A DNA stretch of 64,000 nt, taken from the NCBI RefSeq assembly GCF_023148685.1, contig NZ_JAHXNL010000008.1:1-64000 (forward strand), in the 5' to 3' direction. The first letter of the stretch is position 1, and each line of letters opens with the position of its first letter. A program made the translations under genes and the position numbers. The notes under the pieces are model-generated. The model was given only the letters and a program-made list of their open reading frames with translations. It was not told the origin of the DNA and did no database searches. Positions 16,782 through 25,586 of the stretch are shown one piece after another. This stretch comes from Georgenia sp. EYE_87 (GTDB lineage Bacteria > Actinomycetota > Actinomycetes > Actinomycetales > Actinomycetaceae).

Positions 16782-17885
16782 TCAGGCCGCGGCCGGGGCC
16801 TTCGCCCGGCTGCGCGCGCCGATCGCCCTGGCCAGGTAGGCGGCGTCGCGGCCGACGCCGGGCAGCACCATCGAGCCGAACGCGTATTGGAACGCCAGCC
16901 CGCAGAAGTAGAGCCCGGGCACCGACCCGACGACGCCGCGGAGCTCCACCGGCCAGCCGTCCTCCATCGGGAGGGGTGGGCGGACCCAGTCGAAGTCCTG
17001 GCGGAACCCGGTGGCCCAGATGACGTTGGCGACGTCGAGCACCCGGCCGTCGGCCAGGACCGGCCTGCCGTCGGGCGAGGCGCCGGTGACCTTCGACTCG
17101 TAGCGGGCGACGCCGCGCTCGGCGAGGTGGTGGGCCTTGACCCTGGTAGTCGGGCCGCCCTCGTGACGCACCTTCTGCATCTCCTTGCGGCCCATCGGCG
17201 TGCGCCGCGTCAGCACGTGCTTCCACAGGAAGACCACGATCGGGATCGCCAGCTTCATCTTCCGGCTGCCCCACTCGAACGGGATGTTCCCGCGGTCGGG
17301 TCCCACCAGGATGGTCGGCCGCTCGGCCCCCACCTCGTAGGCGATGTCATAGCCGGAGTGGGAGGCGCCGACCACCAGCGTGGTCCCAGGCTGCAGCTGG
17401 CCGGGGTTCTTGTACTCCGAGGAGTGCAGCTGCCGGATCGCGGGGGCGAGCCGCTCCGCCACCTCCGGCACGTGCGGCAGCCTGCCGAACGTCCCGGTGG
17501 CGACCACGACGTTGTCGCACTCGAGGACATCGCCGCCGACGTGCGCGACGAACCCCCCGCCGTCGCGCGCCTCCTGGCTTTCGACCTTCGTCCCGAGACG
17601 GACCGGCAGTCCGAACTTGGCGGCGTACGACTCCAGGAAGTCGGCGACCTCGTCCTTGCCCGGGAAGTGCCAGGGCTCGCCGGGGAACGCCATCCCGGGG
17701 AGCCCGTCGTACTTCACGGGCGTGTAGAGCGTCAGCGAGTCGTAGTGGCAACGCCAGTTGTCACCGATGCGCTCGTTGCCGTCGACGATCAGGAACTCCC
17801 GGCCCTGCCGCTGCAGGTGGTAGCCGGTGGCGAGGCCGGCCTGGCCGGCGCCGACGATCAGCGTCTCGACGTGCTCGATGGTCAT
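16782..17885 (-). CDS. Flavin-containing monooxygenase-like FAD/NAD(P)H oxidoreductase
   Basis: 367 aa, CzcO/FMO type. The FAD-binding Rossmann motif GAGQAG is at residues 12-17, with IVDGNERIGDNWR at 33-45 linking to the flavin. The NADPH Rossmann motif VVGASHSGYD lies near 170-180, and the ATGF(R) signature in VIWATGFRQDF near 290. Likely oxygenates a small nucleophilic or ketone substrate, or acts as a simple reductase; the substrate is unknown. It runs toward the PIN toxin gene. A 288-bp gap separates it from the next gene on the other strand and presumably holds both promoters. A second, distant relative is at 52903-54087. Confidence 0.87.
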   Translation of the reverse strand: MTIEHVETLIVGAGQAGLATGYHLQRQGREFLIVDGNERIGDNWRCHYDSLTLYTPVKYDGLPGMAFPGEPWHFPGKDEVADFLESYAAKFGLPVRLGTKVESQEARDGGGFVAHVGGDVLECDNVVVATGTFGRLPHVPEVAERLAPAIRQLHSSEYKNPGQLQPGTTLVVGASHSGYDIAYEVGAERPTILVGPDRGNIPFEWGSRKMKLAIPIVVFLWKHVLTRRTPMGRKEMQKVRHEGGPTTRVKAHHLAERGVARYESKVTGASPDGRPVLADGRVLDVANVIWATGFRQDFDWVRPPLPMEDGWPVELRGVVGSVPGLYFCGLAFQYAFGSMVLPGVGRDAAYLARAIGARSRAKAPAAA

Positions 17886-18173
17886 CTCGGACTCCTTGTG
17901 TGAAGGTCGCGCCGGTGTGAAGTTGCGCCGGCGAAGGTCCGGTGGGCGGCCCCTGCGGGTCGGCGCGGCGGCCGCCGTCTTGCCGCCGACGTTAGGAGCG
18001 TGGCACCGGGGCTCGCATCGGGCGAACTGCGCAACCTGCCGCCGGAGACATGGGTATAACGACCCACTCGTCGAGCCCGCCGCCAGCGGGCTCCGGCGTG
18101 ATCTGCGGTTTCCGGGGAACCAGTCGGTTCAGTCTCGTTGACTGATTCGGACCGCTCCCGCCATGATTCGCCG

Positions 18174-18572
18174 ATGGGATACACGGTGTGCTTCTGGGGC
18201 GAGTCGACGGCGGACGCGGACGAGACGCACGCTCGGCTCCTGGACGGCGACGTCTCGACGGTGACCCCGCACCCGGACGTCGCCCGGCTCAGGGCGGACG
18301 TCCTGGCGCGCTGGCCGGAGCTCGGTGAGACGGTCGAGCCGTGGAGCCCAGATCTGGGTGATCCGGTCACGGGACCGGAGGGGCTGGAGTCGCACTACCT
18401 CCTGCTCAACCTCTCCTGGGACGTCGACGCCGACGTCGTCGAGCAGATCTGCGCGCGGGCCACCGAGCTCGGGCTCGTCGTCCACGACCCCGAGAACGAG
18501 GAAGAACCGCCGGAGGAGCCGGGCTTCCTCGCCCGCCTGCTGGGTAGATCCCGGCGACGCCAGGGCGGCTGA
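18174..18572 (+). CDS. Hypothetical protein
   Basis: 132 aa, acidic, with no signal peptide. It begins MGYTVCFWGES, has a compact region ending in LNLSWDVDADVVEQICARATELGLVVHDPENEEE in two parts, and a short basic amphipathic tail (FLARLLGRSRRR). I recognise no named domain. ATG 18174 fits the first folded strand; a TTG at 18138 in frame is weaker. It stands alone between a monooxygenase and a convergent two-component pair. Confidence 0.65.
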   Translation: MGYTVCFWGESTADADETHARLLDGDVSTVTPHPDVARLRADVLARWPELGETVEPWSPDLGDPVTGPEGLESHYLLLNLSWDVDADVVEQICARATELGLVVHDPENEEEPPEEPGFLARLLGRSRRRQGG

Positions 18573-18631
18573 CGCCAAGGGGGCGGTCAGGTGACCGGCA
18601 CCCTGGCGCCCCCGGCCGCCCGCAGCCTCCC

Positions 18632-19339
18632 TCAGGCCGGCTCGCCCGCCTGCACCAGCCCAGACTCGTAGGCGACGACGGCGACCTGGACCCGGTCGCG
18701 CAGGTCGAGCTTGCCCAGCACCCGGGAGACGTACGTCTTCACGGTCGCCTCGCTGAGGAACAGCCGCGCGCCGATCTCGGCGTTCGACAGCCCCCGGGCG
18801 ATCAGCCGCACGATCTCCACCTCCCGCTCGCTCAGCGCCCCCAGCTCCGCGGGGAGCTGCCCGGCCGGCGGACGGCGGGCGAACTGGGCGAGCAGCCGGG
18901 TGATGAGCGCCGGGGCGAGCATCGACTCCCCGCGCGCCACCACCCGGACGGCGTGGACGAGATCGTCGGGGGCGACGTCCTTGAGCAGGAACCCCGCAGC
19001 CCCCGCCCGGACGGCGGACCAGACGTACTCGTCGAGGTCGAAGGTGGTCAGGACGAGGATCTTGGGGTGCGGGCCCGCCCCGGCAAGGATCTCGCGGGTG
19101 GCGGCGACGCCGTCGAGCCGGGGCATGCGGATGTCCATGAGGACGACGTCGGGGCTCAGCTCCCGCGCCGCGAAGACGGCCGCCCGGCCGTCCGCCGCCT
19201 CCCCGACCACGTCGAAGCCGCCGCGCTCGAGGATGAGCCGGAACCCCGTCCGGACGAGCTCCTGGTCGTCGACGACCAGCACCGACGTGGCGCGCGCCGC
19301 CGAGCCGGCCGAGGGTGCCGCACCGCGCGCCGGGCTCAC
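18632..19339 (-). CDS. NarL/LuxR-type response regulator (pair 3)
   Basis: 235 aa with a short Ala-rich N-terminal extension of about 17 residues. The receiver has DDQE at 24-27, phosphoacceptor Asp 69 (VVLMDIRMP), and Lys in GFLLKDVAP. The LuxR domain contains LSEREVEIVRLIARGLSNAEI and ATVKTYVSRVLGKL. The GTG start at 19339 overlaps the kinase stop (GTGA). The frame stays open far upstream, but that stretch is antisense shadow of the kinase. Partner: the kinase at 19336-20487. Confidence 0.92.
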   Translation of the reverse strand: MSPARGAAPSAGSAARATSVLVVDDQELVRTGFRLILERGGFDVVGEAADGRAAVFAARELSPDVVLMDIRMPRLDGVAATREILAGAGPHPKILVLTTFDLDEYVWSAVRAGAAGFLLKDVAPDDLVHAVRVVARGESMLAPALITRLLAQFARRPPAGQLPAELGALSEREVEIVRLIARGLSNAEIGARLFLSEATVKTYVSRVLGKLDLRDRVQVAVVAYESGLVQAGEPA

Positions 19340-20487
19340 GCCGGCTCCAGGGGCAGGACGGCGTCGACGGTGAACCCCGGCCCGGACGTAACCGTGAGGC
19401 TGCCGCCGAAGAGCGCGGCGCGCTCGCGCATCCCGACCAGCCCGTGCCCCGGCTCGCCGTCGGGGGCCCGGGCGGGTCCGTCGTCGGAGACGCGGATCCG
19501 CAGGTCCTCCGGGCCGAACCGCAGCGCCACCCGGGCGCGCCCGGCCGCGGAGTGCCGGCGCACGTTCGTCAGCGCCTCCTGGACGATCCGGTAGGCGGTG
19601 AGGTCGAGGCCGGCGGCGAGCGGCATGCGCTCCCCCGTCACCTCGACGTCGACCTCCAGTCCCGAGCCGCGCACGGCGCCGAGCAGCTCGGGCAGGGCGT
19701 CGACCCCGGGCTGCGGGGTGAGCGCCCCGGTCGGCTCGAGCTCGCGCAGCATGTGCACCATGCGGCGCATCTCGGTCAGCGCGCCCGAGCCGGTGGTCCG
19801 GATGGCGGCGAGCGCCCGGCGCGCGAACGCCGGGTCGTCCTCGACCACCTGCTCGGCGGCGCCGGCCTGGACCACGATGACGCCGACGGCGTGGGCGACG
19901 ATGTCGTGCAGCTCGCGTGCGATCCGGGCCCGTTCCTCGACGACGGCGGCCGCGGCCTTCTCCCTCGCCTCGGCCTCCGCCTGGTGGGCGCGCACCGCCG
20001 CGGCGGCGGCGCGGTCCGCGGAGACGCGCAGGCCGTGCCCGCACAGAAAGGCCAGGGTCATCGCGCCCCAGTGGAAGACCAGCTCGCCCGGATCGCGCAG
20101 GAGCGGCAGGAACAGGTCGCCGACGACGAGCAGCGCCGCCGCTGCCACTACGGTCACCCACCGCAGCCGGCCGGGTGCGTGCCGGGCGAGGGAGTAGACC
20201 AGGACGAGCATCGGCACGAGCTGGCCGAGGAAGAGGATGAGAAGCGACCCGCCCGTGAGGAGCCCGAGGACCGGCCAGACGGCGAGCGCGGCGAGCGCCA
20301 CGCGGGGCCGGGCCCGGCGCTGGGACAGCAGCGCCGCGAACGCGAAGATCCCGACCGAGCTGACCACCGGCGAGCCGGAGCCGAAGACGGACTCCATAGG
20401 CAGCCAGACCTCGACGAGGCCGAGCACGGCGACGAGCGCCGCGACGCCGACGTCCTGCGCCCGTTCCCGACGGGCCGAGCGGTCCAC
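19336..20487 (-). CDS. Sensor histidine kinase (pair 3)
   Basis: About 383 aa. Membrane helices occupy residues 13-30, 42-55, 63-100 and 108-130, followed by an Ala/Glu-rich coiled coil and the HisKA_3 motif ARELHDIVAHAV with His 194. The HATPase domain has ALTNVRRHS and GHGLVGMRERA. GTG 20487 is the chosen start; a TTG at 20496 is close by and the open frame continues upstream without coding character. Divergent from the membrane-protein gene at 20695, which is a candidate target. Confidence 0.88.
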   Translation of the reverse strand: MDRSARRERAQDVGVAALVAVLGLVEVWLPMESVFGSGSPVVSSVGIFAFAALLSQRRARPRVALAALAVWPVLGLLTGGSLLILFLGQLVPMLVLVYSLARHAPGRLRWVTVVAAAALLVVGDLFLPLLRDPGELVFHWGAMTLAFLCGHGLRVSADRAAAAAVRAHQAEAEAREKAAAAVVEERARIARELHDIVAHAVGVIVVQAGAAEQVVEDDPAFARRALAAIRTTGSGALTEMRRMVHMLRELEPTGALTPQPGVDALPELLGAVRGSGLEVDVEVTGERMPLAAGLDLTAYRIVQEALTNVRRHSAAGRARVALRFGPEDLRIRVSDDGPARAPDGEPGHGLVGMRERAALFGGSLTVTSGPGFTVDAVLPLEPA

Positions 20488-20694
20488 GAGCCCCAATGTA
20501 GGGCGGCCCTCGCCCGCCCGGTGTCGTTCCGGAGGTGACCGGCGGTCAACCGGAGTTGATCGTGCCGGCGGAACGGGCCGACTTCCGGCGCACGGGCCGT
20601 CCACCAGGCGCCGATGCCCGGCCACCCGGCTCGTCCCTAGCGTCGGGACCAGGCCGGCACCCCGCCGGAACTGCAGCTCACGAAGGAGTGTTCC

Positions 20695-21378
20695 GTGCGA
20701 ATCACCTCACCCGCGTTGCGCTGGACCGTCGCGGTCGCGCTCGCCCTCACCGCCGTCACGACCGTCGTCAGCGTCCTGCTCATGCCCGACTTCTCCGGCG
20801 GCCACGAGGAACGGCTCCTCGCGATCGCCGCCAGCTCCGGCACGGCGACCGCCTCGGCGCTGCTGTTCACCTTCTCCCAGCTGTTCCTGGCGGTCGGGGT
20901 CGTCGGGGTCGCCGTCCAGCTCGCCGCCGGCGCGCCGCGGCTGGCCTACCTCGCCGCAGCCGCCACGGTGCTCGGCGCCTTCGGGCACAGCTCGTACGGC
21001 GGGGTGCAGGCAGTCATGCTGGCGATGGCCGCCGACCCGGGCGACGCCGCATCGCACGCCGAGGTCCTCGCCCGGGCCGAGGCCGGCGCGGGCCTGCCGT
21101 TGATGGCCCTGGGCCTGCTCGGCACGGTGCTCGGCCTCATCCTCCTCGGCGCCGCCGTCCTGCGGGCCGGGTTCGGCCCGAGGTGGCTGGGCATCGCCCT
21201 CATCGCGTTCGTGGTCGTCGAGTTCGCCCTCTCCGGCCTGAGCGTGTGGGCGGGATATCTCTCGGGCGCACTCTTCCTCGGGGCGTTCCTCGCCCTCGCC
21301 GTCCTCACCGCTCGCGGAGCTCAGATAGTCGGCCGCCCGGCTCGCGCAAGGTCCGTCTCGGCTGCCGGGGCCGCGTGA
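20695..21378 (+). CDS. Membrane protein of unknown function
   Basis: 227 aa with about six hydrophobic segments (near 12-30, 52-78, 82-112, 133-158, 160-180 and 185-205). A signal-anchor-like N terminus precedes LLMPDFSGGHEERL. GAAGGAG at about 20682-20688 sits before GTG 20695, a good ribosome site. No domain recognised. It is divergent from two-component pair 3, an arrangement often seen for a regulated target such as an exporter or a resistance protein, but that link is inference. Confidence 0.7.
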   Translation: MRITSPALRWTVAVALALTAVTTVVSVLLMPDFSGGHEERLLAIAASSGTATASALLFTFSQLFLAVGVVGVAVQLAAGAPRLAYLAAAATVLGAFGHSSYGGVQAVMLAMAADPGDAASHAEVLARAEAGAGLPLMALGLLGTVLGLILLGAAVLRAGFGPRWLGIALIAFVVVEFALSGLSVWAGYLSGALFLGAFLALAVLTARGAQIVGRPARARSVSAAGAA

Positions 21379-21387
21379 GCGCCTCGC

Positions 21388-22306
21388 TCACACGCCAGGT
21401 CCGAGCGGCGCCGGGCCTGTCGGCCCGCCGAGCGTGGTCGGACTCGTCGGCGACCGGCTCGCGGCGAGGTCGGACAGCGCGACGGCCCCGCTCCCGACCA
21501 GGAGCCCGAAGCCGAGGAGTGCCAGCCCGGCGGGGACGACGGCGAGGTCCAGCGCCGCCCGACCGCTGTACGTCTGGGCCATGACCGAGGCGAGCAGGCC
21601 GACGTAGCCGGTCGCCCCCACGGCAAGCACCCGAAGCGCGTGACGTTCGCCGGCGCGGGACGCCAGGAGCACGAGTGCCAGCGCCGGGAGGACCTGGGCC
21701 GCGTGCAGGGCGACGGCGTGCGGCACCTTGAGGGCGCCTGCGGCACCGAACGTGTTGCCGCCCTCCGCGATCATCTGGACGCCGACCGCCTGGCTGACGA
21801 GCATCAGGACCAGGCCCAGCCGGATGGCCCACGCGAGAGTGCGGGAGGCGTCGACGCGGAAGAAGGACCGCACCGTGATGAGCACGGTCAGGATGCCGAC
21901 CAGCGTGACGAGCGATCCCATCAGCGAGAAGACGAGTCCGTCGAACGCGGTGCTCGTTGAAGTGGGAGGGGACTCCACGCCACCTCTGCATGGAGATCAG
22001 GGCTACCTCGCCCAGGGACGCCAGCGCGTACGTCCCGAGGACGGCCCAGCCGACGGCCTTCCGTGGTCGCAGGAAGGTCGTGATCCAGGTCAGTGTCGCC
22101 AACGTGATACCGAAGGAGAGCCCGAACACGATGGGCTTGCGCCAGGAGATCGGCCCCACCCACGGGCCGCCGTCCACGAGGAAGACGACGGCGTGGAACG
22201 CAGCGCTCGCGATGAGGAGACCGCTGCACAGATAGGCGAAACGCTGGTACGGCGCCGCGGGTGTGAACCGGCCGACGCGCAGGAGATCTGTGGCCACTTC
22301 CCTCAT
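21388..22306 (-). pseudogene. Multi-TM membrane protein interrupted by one frameshift
   Basis: The N-terminal part (from ATG 22306, MREVATDLLRVGRF) carries four or so hydrophobic helices and runs to RGVPSHFNE. The C-terminal part in another frame picks up at TAFDGLVFSLMGSLV near 21955 and continues through five more helices to the stop at 21388. Removing one base near 21957 joins them as SHFNE-TAFDG, so a single-base insertion (or base-calling error) broke the gene. Joined length is about 305 aa. I know of no function. Codon use remains good on both sides, so the lesion is recent or artefactual. Confidence 0.75.
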
Positions 22307-22423
22307 CGGGAACACCGCCCTCGGCCGTCCGGGCGGTCCCGGCGACCCGTCGTGGCAGGGGACGGAGGACAAGCGCCGAAGCCTGACCTGTCGGCTCACC
22401 TGCGCGCGCCATGCTACGCCCGC

Positions 22424-22804
22424 TCAGCGCCTCGCGTCCCTGACGAACCTCAGCCCGAGCTCCAGCAACTTTCGGTCCGCCGTCAGGAAAGGCATGCGCT
22501 CCACTCTCGCCTGGGCGACGAGCAGGCTGTCGAACGGATCGTGCCGATCGAGCCCGTCCACGGTGAGCATCGCCCGGGCGTGCGCGGCCGTGACCGGCAG
22601 CTCGGTGAGACCGCTGCGCACCACGTCCTGCTCGAACGACTCCGGCAGGGTCAACGAGCCCCTTTCAGCCTTGAGCAGGAGCTCCCAGATGCTGGCGGCG
22701 GAGAACGATGGGCGAGCCGCGGCCTCGAGCGCCTCGCGCGCGAGCGGACCGAGTCGCGGGTCGTCCGCCATCCACCACAGCAGGACGTGGCTGTCGAGCA
22801 GCAC
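22424..22804 (-). CDS. PIN-domain toxin, VapC-like (second module)
   Basis: 126 aa. Catalytic acids: Asp 4 (LLDSHVLLWW), Glu 41 (SIWELLLK), Asp 89 and Asp 92 (HDPFDSLLVAQA) and Asp 110 (TADRKLL). The LLDSH and SIWE wording marks a PIN subgroup different from that at 16326. Expected to be a ribonuclease held by the antitoxin encoded just upstream; one base separates the antitoxin stop from this GTG start. Confidence 0.9.
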   Translation of the reverse strand: MLLDSHVLLWWMADDPRLGPLAREALEAAARPSFSAASIWELLLKAERGSLTLPESFEQDVVRSGLTELPVTAAHARAMLTVDGLDRHDPFDSLLVAQARVERMPFLTADRKLLELGLRFVRDARR

Positions 22805-22805
22805 G

Positions 22806-23060
22806 TCAGCTCTCGTCCGGGCCGATCGGCCCCTCGGTCATCACCCTGACGAGCCCGGGGTCGACGTCGTCGAAGGTCTCGGAGTCGTAGACGATCCGTC
22901 CCTTGAGCAGCCCCGGCACGAGCGTCGTGCGCGCGTGCGGGACGAGGTCGGCGATCGGCGTGCCGCCGCGCGAGATCACCACGCGCTCCCCCTCCTCCAC
23001 CCGCTTGAGCAGCCGGGAGAGGTGCGTCTTCGCCTCATGGACGTTCACCTCGTGCACCAT
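22806..23060 (-). CDS. Phd/YefM-family antitoxin (second module)
   Basis: 84 aa. It opens MVHEVNVHEAKTHLSRLLK, continues EEGERVVISRGGTPIADLVP (the Phd/YefM DNA-binding fold), and ends in an acidic tail (SETFDDVDPGLVRVM) that should bind the PIN toxin. It precedes the toxin by 1 bp on the minus strand and is divergent from the large unknown gene at 23204. Autoregulation is usual for this family; no clear operator palindrome was picked out in the short gap. Confidence 0.88.
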   Translation of the reverse strand: MVHEVNVHEAKTHLSRLLKRVEEGERVVISRGGTPIADLVPHARTTLVPGLLKGRIVYDSETFDDVDPGLVRVMTEGPIGPDES

Positions 23061-23203
23061 GCGACTTAGTCTAGGTGACTAACCACAGTTCTCCACAGGT
23101 CGGCGACGCTTCCGAAGGTCGCACGGGGTCGCCCGGGCCCGAGCCCGAGGGGATGCCAGACTGGACGGCGACCACCGCCGTCGTCGCATCAACGAGGAAC
23201 GCC

Positions 23204-24637
23204 GTGCCCAAGAAGCGCAGGAGCAGCAAGAACAGTCACAGCCGGGTTGCGCGACCGGTCGCGATCCCTCGCATTGTCGAGGCGTTCGCCGACATGCGCG
23301 AGTCCGTCGGCCAGGACCCGGACGACGCCTGGATCGTCCAGCCGCTCGCGGAGCTCAAGCGTGACCTCCTCGGCAGCACCGACCCGACCGTCTGGCGGGC
23401 CGACGATCTCGCCGGTCTCCTCCTCGACGTCGTGCCTCGCAAGGTCCACCTCGACGCGGAGGACCGTGAGCGGCTCGTCCCCACGCTGGGGGACTTCTTC
23501 TCCTTCCTCGAGGCCAGCGGTCGGTGGTCGGCACGCTCGACGCCGCGCGCGGAGCTCGTCGAGAGCCTCGCCGAGCTCGAGCCTGCCTTTCGCGCCGCCC
23601 TCGCCGACCCTGCCCGCCGCTCCATGGGCGGCAACATCGTCGAGTTCGCCCTGTCCGAGGGTCTCGACCTCACCGACGAGCAGGGCCTGGCCGCGGCGAT
23701 GGACCGGTTCAACTCGCTCAGCTTCGAGGAGCGCGCAGCGGTCACCGATACCGGTCGTCTGCCCGACGGCGGCACGCCACGCAGCACCGGGGGTGCGGCC
23801 GGGCAGCACGGGCCCGGAGCCGCCTTCGGGCTCGGACCCGGCGGCAGGCCGCGGCTCTCCGTCGTGCCGGACCTCGACGCGGGCGACGCGGGCTGGCCGG
23901 ACGAGGCCGACTGGAACGACGACGAGGACGAAGTCGCGCTCGCCGACATCTGGCCGGAGTTCCTCGGGGACCCGATCGATCCCGACTTCGAGCCCTCGGC
24001 GGCGTCGCCGTCGGAGCTGGCCGCGGCGCTGTCGGGCACGGAGCTGGTTCGCCGCGCGGATCTCCTGCTGGACTGGCTCGGGACCGGCCGGCAGGTCACG
24101 AGCACGGGAGCGCTGCGGCAGTCCGACACCGCCGAGGTGGCTCGACTGCTCGGGCTCCGTTCTCTGTCGGTGCGCTCGATGTGGGAGATTCCCGAGCTAT
24201 CCCTCCTGTGGAGCGCGCTGATCGCCGCCGGCTTCCTCGATCTCGGGCGAACCGTCGCCCGGCCGGCGGCGAAGGCAGTGGCGTGGGTGCCTGCCGGCGC
24301 CGACGACGACCGGCGGGTCGACGCCGGCACCCTCCTCTTCGGGGCGGCGCTGTCGGTGTTCCTGTCCGAGCAGGATGACGGCAGCACGATGGCCGCGATG
24401 CCTCCGCTGACGTTCCTCGCCCTGACCAAGGCGGCGTACCCGGGGGGCGTCCACCTGCCCGGGCCCGAACTCGGGTCGGACGACGTCATGGCGATTCTCG
24501 TCCACGCGGACCTGACGATGCTCGCTTCGGCGGGCGTCCTGGCCGTGGATGACGATCGGTACAGGTTCCTGCCTCAGCTGCTCCCGGTGCTGGACGCCGT
24601 CATGCACCAGCTGGTGGAGGAGCTCAACGCGTACTGA
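23204..24637 (+). CDS. Large hypothetical protein, possibly actinobacterial lineage-specific
   Basis: 477 aa, starting at GTG 23204 with GAGGA 5 bp upstream; an in-frame upstream GTG/ATG series back to 23075 is less likely. A basic head (KKRRSSKNSHSR) is followed by a mainly helical, acidic body. Short words include IPRIVEAFADMRES, WIVQPLAELKRDLL and VVPDLDAGDAGWPDEADW, a strongly acidic linker at about residues 225-260, then a second helical domain to the C terminus. No signal peptide or membrane segment. I recognise no family. The two-domain shape with an acidic linker could indicate a binding protein, but I assign no function. Confidence 0.7.
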   Translation: MPKKRRSSKNSHSRVARPVAIPRIVEAFADMRESVGQDPDDAWIVQPLAELKRDLLGSTDPTVWRADDLAGLLLDVVPRKVHLDAEDRERLVPTLGDFFSFLEASGRWSARSTPRAELVESLAELEPAFRAALADPARRSMGGNIVEFALSEGLDLTDEQGLAAAMDRFNSLSFEERAAVTDTGRLPDGGTPRSTGGAAGQHGPGAAFGLGPGGRPRLSVVPDLDAGDAGWPDEADWNDDEDEVALADIWPEFLGDPIDPDFEPSAASPSELAAALSGTELVRRADLLLDWLGTGRQVTSTGALRQSDTAEVARLLGLRSLSVRSMWEIPELSLLWSALIAAGFLDLGRTVARPAAKAVAWVPAGADDDRRVDAGTLLFGAALSVFLSEQDDGSTMAAMPPLTFLALTKAAYPGGVHLPGPELGSDDVMAILVHADLTMLASAGVLAVDDDRYRFLPQLLPVLDAVMHQLVEELNAY

Positions 24638-24689
24638 CGCCACGCCTCACGGCCCGACGCCGCTGCGCACGTGCGCCGGCGCACCCTGC

Positions 24690-25287
24690 TCACCGGCGTG
24701 GGCTGGCCTGCCCGGCTCGCCCGCCTGCGCGGGCGGGCGGTTGCCCCGGCGCCGTCACGGTCTGCCCGGCCGAGAGCGCCTCGGCGCCATACGCGTCCGT
24801 GACGGCGAGGTACCAGCCGTGCTCCCCCACCGGCAGGCCGGACCACGCGGCGGTGACCGTGTCGCCGGAAGCGACGTCGTCGAACGAGGCGATCTTCACC
24901 GTCGTCAACACCTCGACCACCACGGAGTCCGTGGCCAGCACCTTCTCCTGCGGCACGATCCCCAGCGCCGCGTACGGGATCGCGAAGTCTTGGTGCTCGG
25001 CCTCGAGCGTGGAGTCGTCGGCGTACCACCGTGCCCGCCGGGTAGCTCAGGGTGACGTCGCGAGCGCGGTCGTCGCTGTCTACGTAGGTGTAGGAGAGCT
25101 CGACGCCCGCGGCGGTGAGGTCGATGTCCGCCGCGGGCAGCGAGGCGGTGCCCGCGGCGGCAGCGACCTACGCCGGGGGCACGGCGAGGCTGGCGGCCGG
25201 CGTGGCGGCCACGACGGCGACTGCGCATACGGTGCCCGTCATCGCCGCCAGGGCGCCTGGTCGGAAGGTCGGTCTACGGTCGGGCAT
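24690..25287 (-). pseudogene. Decayed secreted protein
   Basis: Minus-strand ATG 25287 opens a clear signal peptide (MPDRRPTFRPGALAAM, then a VCAVAVVAA core and an AxA-like end). A TAG at 25168-25170 cuts it immediately afterwards. The same frame then resumes a normal beta-rich sequence (LPAADIDLTAAGVELSYTYVDSD) until near 25030, where a frameshift leads into YADDSTLEAEHQDFAIPYAALG and on through SGLPVGEHGWYLAVTDAYG to the stop at 24690. Two lesions show it is not expressed as a full protein. The intact form would be about 200 aa, exported, Ig-like. Family not recognised. Confidence 0.7.
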
Positions 25288-25537
25288 CGTCGGTCCTCTG
25301 CAGCAACGGGCGGTGGTCGCCCGAAACGTAGAGGAGCGAGGTGACCTGGGGATTCATCCCCGGTGGCCGGGTGGTGAACGGGTGGTTGGAGTGCGGCTTG
25401 CCGGCCGGGCCGCGTGACCGCAGAACCGAGGACCGACGGGGACGCGCCGCCCGCCTGCGTCGACGAGTCGTCGGGCACGGTTCGCGCCGATGTTGCCGAA
25501 GGGCAATCCCCGGTTCATGCGCGGCTGGGACGGTGCA
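25288..25537. other. Intergenic region between pseudogene and phosphoesterase gene
   Basis: Presumably holds the promoter of the phosphoesterase gene. No clear -10/-35 pair or protein-coding remnant was recognised. Confidence 0.4.
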
Positions 25538-25566
25538 GTTCGGCCGGTCAGGGGGGCCGGCCGAAC
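25538..25566 (+). promoter_or_regulatory. Hairpin in the phosphoesterase leader
   Basis: Perfect 10-bp inverted repeat: GTTCGGCCGG at 25538-25547 and CCGGCCGAAC at 25557-25566, with a 9-nt loop of mostly G. Its 3' arm ends a few bases before the AGGAG at about 25572 and 20 bases before the GTG start. It could modulate translation or be the stem of an upstream terminator; no U-run follows. Confidence 0.45.
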
Positions 25567-25586
25567 ACCGACAGGAGCTCGAATAC

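Noticed and set aside
16782-17885. Idea that the two flavin monooxygenases (here and at 52903) are a recent duplication
   Set aside because: Shared motifs only; the sequences differ along the rest of their length, so they are distant relatives.
24719-24734. GC hairpin (GCCCGC and GCGGGC) as a terminator for the 477-aa gene
   Set aside because: Only six base pairs and within the remnant of another gene; comparable stems arise by chance in such GC-rich DNA.
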